Part shown: in pieces, positions 8,632 to 13,588 of the stretch
Layout: every line of letters starts with the position of its first letter
How positions within the stretch are numbered: position 1 is the stretch's first letter
Origin: Eimeria necatrix
Taxonomy: Eukaryota > Apicomplexa > Conoidasida > Eucoccidiorida > Eimeriidae
NCBI RefSeq assembly: GCF_000499385.1
Contig: NW_013654990.1
Location: forward strand, 5,743-20,742
Length of the DNA stretch: 15,000 nt
Reading direction: 5' to 3'
The notes under the pieces: model-generated
Seen by the model: only the letters and a program-made list of their open reading frames with translations
Databases searched by the model: none
Told to the model about the DNA's origin: nothing
Position numbers and translations under genes: made by a program

Positions 8632-8710
8632 AAGTGTGGAGAATGCAAATGAGCATTTCCGCCGAAGCGCCGAGAACAAGAGGTGTCTGTACACCGCAGT
8701 GCTTCTGAAG
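8632..8710 (+). CDS. Short repeat-free internal exon, plus strand
   Basis: The acceptor ttttgttcag (AG 8630-8631) and donor GAAG|GTAAAT (8710/8711) frame 79 bases. With one leading base, 26 codons read SVENANEHFRRSAENKRC then LYTAVLLK, with no homopolymer. The upstream border is phase 2 and the downstream border phase 0. This is among the most protein-like short segments in the window. The minus strand (acceptor accttcag, then KHCGVQTPLVLGASAEM) is a weaker alternative. The exon contains the recurrent AGGTGT..TACACC element. Partner exons and function are unknown. Confidence 0.4.
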
Positions 8711-8797
8711 GTAAATGGCGGTCTAATTCGCCATTAACAGTTTAAATAATTGAAATTATTTATTTAAAAGTGAAAACAAACAAAAAACAGTTTCTAA

Positions 8798-8968
8798 ACT
8801 GAGAAATTAAATCGAAAAGTCAAATGCGCGACAGGTGTACTCAGGAGCGCTGCTGCTGCTGCTGAGGTGTACAGACACTGCGCGCTGTGCTGCTGCCTGT
8901 GCTCGCAGCAACCGGAAGCCGCAAGCTCGGAGAACGCAATGAAATCCTTTGAATTTGAATTTAATTAA
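8798..8968 (+). CDS. Candidate Cys/Ala-bearing plus segment
   Basis: 56 codons are open between TAA at 8795 and TAA at 8966-8968. The GC-rich core reads GVLRSAAAAAEVYRHCALC, then CLCSQQPEAASSENAMKS, before running into AT-rich DNA. The core starts at a GACAG|GTGTAC site that could be an acceptor or a donor. The antisense reading (VLRACGFRLLRAQAAAQRA) is also plausible. Treat as a possible exon only. Confidence 0.27.
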   Translation, partial: TEKLNRKVKCATGVLRSAAAAAEVYRHCALCCCLCSQQPEAASSENAMKSFEFEFN

Positions 8969-9212
8969 TTAAATTAAACATTTTTAATTATTTAAATTCA
9001 AAATTAAATTTGTTGCGCGGCCCAGGGGCAGCAGATCGTCCTTCGGGGGGCGAGGCTCCAGCTCGGTGGAGTGTTTGCAAGCTGCGTCGGCAGCTGGGTT
9101 GGGGGTTTAGGGTTTAGGGTTTAGGGTTTAGGGTTTAGGGTTTAGGTTTTGGTCATATATTGATTTTAATTTAATTCAATACTCTGTTCATTTATTTCTT
9201 CTGCTGCTGCAG
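8969..9212. other. AT hairpin, GC spacer and first telomere-like array
   Basis: AT-rich inverted repeat sequence (arms 8954-8970 and 8986-9002) is followed by a GC-rich spacer with no clear frame, the first heptamer array, and AT-rich DNA ending in the acceptor-like ttcttctgctgctgcag at 9196-9212. Confidence 0.45.
9103..9146 (+). repeat. Telomere-like array, TTTAGGG sense
   Basis: About six perfect TTTAGGG heptamers, flanked by unique sequence on both sides, so interstitial rather than a chromosome end. Confidence 0.95.
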
Positions 9213-9275
9213 ATCCAACAGGGAAAGACCGGGGAAACCCCGGCGTCAGACGTGCCTAGACACACCAAACCCTAA
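9213..9275 (+). CDS. Short exon running into the AAACCCT array
   Basis: After the strong acceptor ending at 9212, the phase-0 reading is IQQGKTGETPASDVPRHTKP, and the stop TAA (9273-9275) lies inside the telomere-like repeat. Alternatively a GTCAGA donor-like site near 9245 splices over the array to the acceptor at 9346; the phase that fits is the +1 reading (SNRERPGKPR joined to PRQASNPGSQGD). Both models are inferred. Confidence 0.32.
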   Translation: MQQGKTGETPASDVPRHTKP

Positions 9276-9301
9276 ACCCTAAACCCTAAACCCTAAACCC
9301 C
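9267..9301 (-). repeat. Telomere-like array, AAACCCT on plus
   Basis: About five heptamers in the opposite orientation to the array at 9103-9146, with 120 bases between them. Confidence 0.95.
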
Positions 9302-9346
9302 CAGCCTTTGCCAGGCCTCTAAACAGTATTTTTGCTTTTTATTTAG

Positions 9347-9570
9347 CACGTCAAGCCTCAAACCCTGGATCCCAAGGAGATGCTGCTGCAGTAGTGAACA
9401 CAGCAGCAACTACTGCAACTGCAGCAGCAGCAACAGCAGCAGCAAGGATAGCCCCAGCAGCAGCAGCAAAGGAACCCTTTTTAGCTGCTGCAGCACAAGC
9501 AGCAACAAAGCAGCAGCAAACCCAGGCTGCTCAGCAGCTGCAGCAGCAATCAATTTCTCAAGCACACTGA
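9347..9570 (+). CDS. Ala/Gln-rich exon, plus strand
   Basis: The acceptor tttgctttttatttag (to 9346) is followed by two bases and 74 codons ending in TGA at 9568-9570. It reads RQASNPGSQGDAAAVVNTAA, an Ala/Thr stretch, RIAPAAAAKEPFLAAAAQAA, and TKQQQTQAAQQLQQQSISQAH. Mixed GCA/GCT/ACT/CAG codons and polar residues make this one of the best-supported exons. The same frame stays open after the TGA to 9909, so it may be the end of a protein or an interrupted frame. Product unknown. Confidence 0.5.
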
Positions 9571-9590
9571 CCAAAGCAGCAACACCAGCT

Positions 9591-9636
<46 letters not shown>
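9591..9636 (+). repeat. (AGC)n run
   Basis: A nearly pure AGC/GCA run of about 15 triplets precedes the ATG at 9637. Confidence 0.92.
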
Positions 9637-9637
<1 letters not shown>

Positions 9638-9909
9638 TGACAGGGGGTTGCCTAGCAGCAGCAAAACGCTCCCTTTTAGACTTTCTTTCTTTACTTTTTA
9701 TTGGGGCCCCCTTTGACCTCAAACAAATCATACAAATTGATAAGCAAAATAATACTGCAGCAAATCGCACAGGGGCCCCCAGGGGGCCCCCAAAGGGGGC
9801 CCCCGGGGGGCCCCAAGGGGGCCCCCGGGGGGCCCCAAGGGGGCCCCCAAGAGGGGCCCCCAGGCCCACAGGGAGGCCCCAAAAGGGGCCTCAAGGGGGG
9901 CCCCTTTGA
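9637..9909 (+). CDS. ORF with Gly-x-Pro tail, plus strand
   Basis: The ATG at 9637 opens 90 codons ending TGA at 9907-9909. The N-terminal part is MTGGCLAAAKRSLLDFLSLL followed by a hydrophobic patch and FDLKQIIQIDKQNNTAANRT; the rest is a Gly/Pro/Arg/Gln repeat coded by GGGGGCCCCC blocks (from 9771). The frame is continuous with the Ala/Gln exon upstream except for one TGA at 9568, so this ATG may not be the real start. Function unknown. Confidence 0.33.
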
Positions 9910-10265
9910 GTAGCTGCTTTGGGGGCCCCTTGGGGCCCCCGAGGAAGCTTTGAAGAGGCTTTGGGGGCCCCTAAACCCTAAACGTAATAAATGGGGCCCC
10001 CAAAAGGTCTACTGGGGGCCCCCAGGGGCCCCCCGGAGGCCCTCAGGGGGCCCCAGAGGGGGCCCCAGGGGCCCGCAGGGGCCCCCCGAGGGGCCTCCAG
10101 GGGCCCCCAGAAAGTGAAGTACCCTCCTAGGGCTCTTCAGTACCCTTTTTGGGGGCTTTTTGGTGCTGTGGGGCCCCCATCGGGGGCCCCAATGGGGGCC
10201 CCCATGGGGGCCCCCATTGGGGGCCCTTAGGGGGCCCCCCTACGGGGCCCCCAGGGGGGCCCTTT
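9771..10265. repeat. GGGGGCCCCC-type palindromic repeat block
   Basis: Dense, variably spaced G4-6C4-6 blocks are separated by two to four other bases. Each block is self-complementary, so both strands read mostly as Gly, Pro and Ala codons. A short telomere-like remnant (ctaaaccctaaacg) lies at 9971-9984 inside the block. Confidence 0.92.
9991..10230 (+). CDS. Gly/Pro-rich ORF with QYP motifs
   Basis: The ATG at 9991 opens 79 codons of Gly/Pro/Ala/Arg repeat. A non-repeat centre reads KVKYPPRALQYPFWGLFGAV, and the stop is TAG at 10228-10230. The KYPP and QYPF elements (10117 and 10138) recur as QYP in the larger Gly/Pro gene downstream, suggesting a related module. It may be an exon or a decayed copy. 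Another plus frame continues past 10260 through GGPFKGICFLDRFEVYIHL. Confidence 0.3.
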   Translation: MGPPKGLLGAPRGPPEALRGPQRGPQGPAGAPRGASRGPQKVKYPPRALQYPFWGLFGAVGPPSGAPMGAPMGAPIGGP

Positions 10266-10350
10266 AAAGGGATTTGTTTTTTGGACAGATTTGAGGTGTA
10301 CATACACCTGAAGCAATGCTTGCTGCTGCTAAGAAGCAAACAAATAATAA

Positions 10351-10638
10351 GAAGGAGTGGCAGCAGCAGCAGCAGCAGCAGCTGAAGCTGTAGCAGCAGC
10401 AAATGAAGCAGCAGCAGCAGCCACTGAAATAGCAGCAGCAGCAGCAGCCACTGAAACAGCAGCAGCAGCAGCCACTGAAACAGCAGCCGCGGCCGAAGCT
10501 GCAGCAACTGAAGCAGCAGCTGCAGCACTTGCAGCAGCAGCGGCTGCTTCCGATGCTGCCAACGTTGCAGCAGCTGCTGCAGCAGCAGCTGCTGCTGCAG
10601 CAGCAGCTGCTACTGCTGCACTAAACCTTAAACCCTAG
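10351..10638 (+). CDS. Ala-rich exon with Ala-Thr-Glu repeats
   Basis: A plus frame opens after TAA (10348-10350) and runs 95 codons to TAG (10636-10638). It is polyAla (GCA/GCT/GCC) regularly broken by TE, TET, NE, AE and SDAANV. The ACTGAA-containing unit recurs several times at 10420-10520. The last residues (NLKP) and the stop come from a degenerate AAACCCT repeat. There is no ATG, so splicing is needed; the likely acceptor just upstream (taagaag) is weak. The all-Ala opposite frame is less informative. Confidence 0.4.
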   Translation, partial: EGVAAAAAAAAEAVAAANEAAAAATEIAAAAAATETAAAAATETAAAAEAAATEAAAAALAAAAAASDAANVAAAAAAAAAAAAAAATAALNLKP

Positions 10639-10704
10639 CCTTGAACCTACACCGCGAATCTAAACCCTAGACCTAAACCCTAAACCCTAAACCCTAAACC
10701 CTCG
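10621..10704 (-). repeat. Degenerate telomere-like array (AAACCCT)
   Basis: Decayed units (aaacctt, aaccctag, aacctaca, aaccctagacct) lead into four good AAACCCT heptamers, a gradient from decayed to intact. Confidence 0.88.
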
Positions 10705-10921
10705 CAAGTAGATTCAGCGTATGGTGCAGCACTTTCGAATAGGAAGAAGGCGCGCCGCATTTGCTGCTCCTGCTGCTGCAGTTGCTGCTGCTGCTGCTGC
10801 TGCAGTTGCTGCTACAGCTGCTGCAGATGCTGCTACTGGGCTCGTTGCTGCTGCAGTTCTGCTGCCGGCTTTGCTGCTGCTGGCTTTGCTGCTGCAGCGC
10901 CTGCTGCTGCTGCCTGTGCAT
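10694..10921 (-). CDS. Gln/Ser/Cys-rich ORF, minus strand
   Basis: The ATG at 10921-10919 opens 75 codons ending TAG at 10696-10694, inside the telomere-like array. The reading is MHRQQQQALQQQSQQQQSRQ, a Ser/Cys/Asn stretch with NEPSSSI, and KCGAPSSYSKVLHHTLNLLA near the end. True ATG, polar composition and CAG on the coding strand favour this over the plus ORF 10721-10924 (basic N-terminus MVQHFRIGRRR, then Ala and Leu), which also has an ATG. Could be a complete small protein or a 5' exon. Confidence 0.36.
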   Translation of the reverse strand: MHRQQQQALQQQSQQQQSRQQNCSSNEPSSSICSSCSSNCSSSSSSNCSSRSSKCGAPSSYSKVLHHTLNLLARV

Positions 10922-10957
10922 TGAATAACTCTAAAGAAAAGCAAAGGCTGCCCCAAA

Positions 10958-11005
10958 CGTAAACCCTAAACCCTAAACCCTAAACCGTAAACCCTAAACC
11001 CTAAC
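10958..11005 (-). repeat. Telomere-like array (AAACCCT)
   Basis: Six or seven heptamers with one AAACCGT variant, followed directly by the palindrome GTGGAGCTCCAC at 11006-11017. Confidence 0.93.
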
Positions 11006-11078
11006 GTGGAGCTCCACAAGCGTTGGCTCTAAGCCCCTCGCACATGCATTCGGCGACAAGTATAAAACCGAGCTGAAT

Positions 11079-11172
11079 TTAGGGTTTAGGGTTTAGGGTT
11101 TAGGGTTTAGTGTTTATGTTCTAAGGTTTGGTGTTTAGGGTTTAGGGTTTAGGGTCTAGGGTTTAGGGTTTA
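11079..11172 (+). repeat. Telomere-like array (TTTAGGG), interrupted
   Basis: Two blocks of TTTAGGG units flank a decayed centre (tgtttatgttctaaggtttggtg). A TATAAAA-like box at about 11061 lies just before the array. Confidence 0.93.
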
Positions 11173-11239
11173 CTGCTTGGAGCTGCTGAGCGGTGTCTCG
11201 CTGCTTCCCGCGAGACCGCACAGCTCGACGCGCACTCCA
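11173..11239. other. GC-rich island between opposed arrays
   Basis: About 67 bases of unique GC-rich sequence. It contains a 7-bp stem (GTCTCGC at 11195-11201, GCGAGAC at 11210-11216) with an 8-base loop. On the minus strand it also reads SARRAVRSRGKQRDTAQQLQ up to a GTAAAC donor-like site, so it could be a tiny exon. Confidence 0.4.
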
Positions 11240-11284
11240 AAACCCTAAACCCTAAACCCTAAACCCTAAACCCTAAACCCTAAT
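11240..11284 (-). repeat. Telomere-like array (AAACCCT)
   Basis: Six perfect heptamers, opposed to the TTTAGGG array ending at 11172. Confidence 0.95.
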
Positions 11285-11399
11285 TGATTTAATTTATTAT
11301 TTTAAATTAAAAAGGCTAAACACTTAGAAAACAAACAAACTCCCAAAAGCTGCAGCCCCAAACCCGCGCAGAGGCTACCCCAGGCACTTCGCTACCGCC
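11285..11399. other. Unique spacer between two like-oriented arrays
   Basis: The first half is AT-rich, the second half GC-rich. No frame stands out. Confidence 0.4.
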
Positions 11400-11444
11400 C
11401 CTAAACCCTAAACCCTAAACCCTAAACCCTAAACCCTAAACCCT
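11400..11444 (-). repeat. Telomere-like array (AAACCCT)
   Basis: Six perfect heptamers in the same orientation as the preceding array. Confidence 0.95.
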
Positions 11445-11495
11445 CAACATGAACCCTCGCTAGAGCAGCTCAACTTCTTGAATATCTCATTTCAT

Positions 11496-11750
11496 GGGGC
11501 CCCCCCTTCAAGGCCGATGGCAGCAGCAATAGGGGGGCCCCCCCAGTACCCTGTCACAGCTGATTTGGGGGCCCCCTTGGGGGCCCCCCTAGAGGGGCCC
11601 CCAGGGCCCCCGGGGCCCCCGGGGCCCCCAGAGACCCCGGGGGCCCCCGGGGGCCCCCTGGGGGCCCCCTTCTGGGTACAGAGTGGAGAGGGCCCCTATG
11701 AGATTAGTGAAGGTACTGGGGGGCCCCCCTGGGGGGCCCCCCAGGGGCTG
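11496..11750. repeat. GGGGGCCCCC-type palindromic repeats
   Basis: Self-complementary G/C blocks underlie the Gly/Pro part of the exon at 11517-11828. Confidence 0.9.
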
Positions 11751-11828
11751 CTGCTGCTGTTTTGCTGCTTCTTGATTCTCTTTTTATTAGTTTTGTTGAA
11801 GAAGAAGAAAGAGGGACTGGTTGTTAAG
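11517..11828 (+). CDS. Gly/Pro-rich protein, 5' exon, possible membrane segment
   Basis: The first true ATG in the frame is at 11517; the frame is open from 11478. The reading is MAAAIGGPPQYPVTADLGAP, a Gly-Pro-Pro run (GPPGPPGPPGPPETPGAPGG), then VQSGEGPYEISEGTGGP, a hydrophobic stretch of about 17-20 residues (LLLLFCCFLILFLLVLL) and KKKKEGLVVK, ending at a strong donor AAG|GTGAGC (11828/11829, phase 0). Hydrophobic-then-lysine looks like a membrane anchor. However, the same bases form a pyrimidine tract ending ttattag (about 11789), so an intron there would leave only a small LLKKKKEG exon. Product unknown. Confidence 0.42.
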
Positions 11829-11838
11829 GTGAGCAAGA

Positions 11839-11922
11839 AGGGTTTAGGGTTTAGGGTTTAGGGTTTAGGGTTTGGGGTTTAGGGTTTAGGGTTTGGGGTT
11901 TAGGGTTTAGGGTTTAGGGTTT
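11839..11922 (+). repeat. Telomere-like array (TTTAGGG with TTTGGGG variants)
   Basis: Twelve heptamers; two are TTTGGGG. It begins ten bases after the donor. Confidence 0.95.
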
Positions 11923-11982
11923 GTGTGGGTGCGTGGATTGGCCTCTCTTTGTGGCAGTTTCTTCGTTCCTTTCCTCCCTGTG

Positions 11983-12015
11983 GTTTAGGATTTAGGGTTT
12001 AGGGTTTAGGGTTTG
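11983..12015 (+). repeat. Telomere-like array (TTTAGGG), short
   Basis: Four to five units, the first decayed (TTTAGGA); it lies within the same probable intron. Confidence 0.93.
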
Positions 12016-12091
12016 GATCTGTTGAATGTGGAAACTCCATTTAAATTCATTTTAATTCAAATTCAAATTCTTTTCAATTCTCTTTTTGCAG

Positions 12092-12856
12092 ACTCATTTG
12101 GCCTTTTCTTTTTTCCTTCTTTTTATTTCTTCTCTTCGACTTCTTCGGGGGGCCCCCCACAAACTTCTTCATTTCAAGGGGGCCCCCCAGTACCCTTTTT
12201 CAGCAGCCCCAGAGGGGCCCCCTGGGGGCCCCCCTGAAGGCCCCCTTGGGGCCCCCCTAGCACAGGGGCCCTTTGGGGGCCCCCTCGGGGGGCCCCTAGA
12301 GGGCCCCCTTGGGGGGCCCCTGGAGGGGCCCTTTGGGGGGCCCCTAGGAGAGCAAGCCCTAGGGGCCCCCCCGGGGGGCCCCCCTGGGGGGCCCCCCGGG
12401 GGGCCCCCCGGGGGGCCCTCTGGGGGCCCCCCTGGGGGGCCCCCTGGGCCAAACCAGGGGGGGCCCCCGGAGGCTTCTTTGGATGACTCTGCCCTTAAGG
12501 GGCCCCCGGGGGGCCCCTCCTCAGGGGGCCCCCTCCAAGTGGACTTTTCTCCTTCTTTGGGGGCCCCCCTGGAGGGGGCCCCCTTGGAGGGGGCCCCCCT
12601 AGAGGGGCCCCCCGGGGGGGCCCCCTTGGAGGGGGCCCCGCTGGAGGGGCCCCCCGGGGGGGCCCCCTTGGAGGGGCCCCCTGGGGGGGCCCCAAGGGGG
12701 GCCCCCTCCTGGGGGAGGGGCCTCCTGGGTTCACTTTATGACTTTTTTGCTGCATGCGTTTTGAACTGGAAAAGGCTGCTTTGTTTTGCTGCTGCTGCTT
12801 TGCTGCTGCTGCGGGCTTCTATGGGGGTGGCTTTGCTGACAGCCCCCGTGGGCCCC

Positions 12857-12903
<47 letters not shown>

Positions 12904-12955
12904 GCGAAGGCTGGCGCTGGAGGGAGCCACGGAGGAGCCCGCCGCAGTAGCCGAG

Positions 12956-13003
<48 letters not shown>

Positions 13004-13295
13004 CAGGGGGCCCCCCTAATATCTGTGCTAGCAGCAGAAGGCTATGTGTGGAGGGGCCCTCGAAGCAAAGCAGCATGGAGATTCAGTTTGCTGCTGCAGC
13101 TGCTGCAGTTGGTGGGCTCTAGACTAGCTTTTCGCAGCAGCAGCAGCAGCAGCAGCTGCTGCTGCTGCTGCTGGTGCCCGCTACTATTGCTGCTGCTGTG
13201 GACGTCGCTATGTTGCTGCTCGTGCTGCTGCAGGAGCTGCCTTGTGCAACTGCTGCTGTTACCTCGGCTGCTGCTGCTGCAGTTGACGCCTCCTT

Positions 13296-13326
<31 letters not shown>

Positions 13327-13419
13327 AGGTGGTGCTTCCTTGTGCTGCTGCTGCTTGGTGGGCAGCATCCCCTTCTGCTGCAGCGGCAGCACTGTGGCTG
13401 TCTGGCCCCTCTTTGCCCT

Positions 13420-13459
<40 letters not shown>

Positions 13460-13492
13460 GGGAGCTGCAGGAGCAGCAGCAGCAGCATTTGA
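12092..13492 (+). CDS. Gly/Pro/Leu/Glu-repeat protein, 3' exon
   Basis: 467 codons are open from the acceptor at 12091 to TGA at 13490-13492. In order: a hydrophobic start (HLAFSFFLLFISSLRLL, possibly still pyrimidine tract), GAPQYPFSAAPEG, GPLGGPLE units, GGPP units, a unique stretch (EASLDDSALKG), five-residue GAPLE/GPPGG units to about 12700, then WGRGLLGSLYDFFAACVLNW and a hydrophobic patch. Next come polyAla runs separated by ERRLALEGATEEPAAVAEP, then ISVLAAEGYVWRGPRSK (to about 13070). After about 13080 the reading becomes Leu/Cys/Ser-rich and antisense to better minus-strand frames, so the real exon probably ends near there. A minus frame at 12736-13020 (VGPTGAVSKATPIEARSSSK) is a serious rival for the Ala part. 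Function unknown. Confidence 0.4.
12148..12715. repeat. 12- and 15-base Gly/Pro coding repeats
   Basis: The G/C palindromic blocks are organised into 12-base units (GGPP, GGPL/EGPL; 12280-12445) and 15-base units (GAPLE, GPPGG; 12558-12700), so the repeat lengths preserve frame. Confidence 0.9.
12858..13003 (+). repeat. Two long CAG runs
   Basis: CAG runs at 12858-12900 and 12957-13003 are separated by a 56-base unique GC-rich segment. In the plus frame both encode Ala. Confidence 0.93.
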
Positions 13493-13585
13493 AGCTGTGA
13501 ATCCGTCTTTGTTGGTTTGCTGGTCGCTGCTGCTGTCGCTGCCGCTGCGGCTGCTGCCTTCGTTTGCTGCAGCAGCAGCAGCAAT
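13262..13585 (-). CDS. Ala/Ser-rich minus exon, downstream part
   Basis: 108 codons are open on the minus strand between TAA (13588-13586) and TAA (13261-13259). The reading is NEGSSRSGSDSSSDQQTNKD, FTASN, polyAla with PAAPV, LEGKEGPDSHSAAAAEGDAA, HQAAAAQGSTTC, polySer, KRRRQLQQQQPR. It meets a good CCGAG|GTAACA donor at 13263/13262 just before the stop, so it may continue downstream in another frame (one at 13042-13258 reads QLLQQHEQQHSDVHSSSNSS). It is in the same frame as the exon immediately upstream. The plus-strand reading is Leu/Cys-rich and less convincing. Confidence 0.45.
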
Positions 13586-13588
13586 TTA

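Larger units (their letters stand above)
11829..12091 (+). other. Probable intron filled with telomere-like repeats
   Basis: It starts GTGAGC and ends in a strong tract ttcaattctctttttgcag. Both ends are phase 0, so the flanking Gly/Pro frames join cleanly. About half of its 263 bases are TTTAGGG/TTTGGGG heptamers. Confidence 0.45.

Noticed and set aside
9410..9664. Poly-Leu minus frame over the Ala/Gln exon
   Set aside because: Shadow of the CAG-rich plus exon 9347-9570 and the AGC run.
12174..12755. Minus-strand Gly/Pro ORFs (12174-12452, 12495-12755)
   Set aside because: Expected by-product of self-complementary G/C blocks; the plus frame is far longer and spans both blocks.
12736..13024. 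Minus-strand Ala/Ser/Lys-rich exon (VGPTGAVSKATPIEARSSSK)
   Set aside because: Reads well and ends in TAA, but the plus frame is continuous with the Gly/Pro domain and carries CAG on its strand. Kept only as a rival reading.
12819..13076. Poly-Leu minus frame
   Set aside because: Antisense of the two CAG runs with no polar islands of its own.
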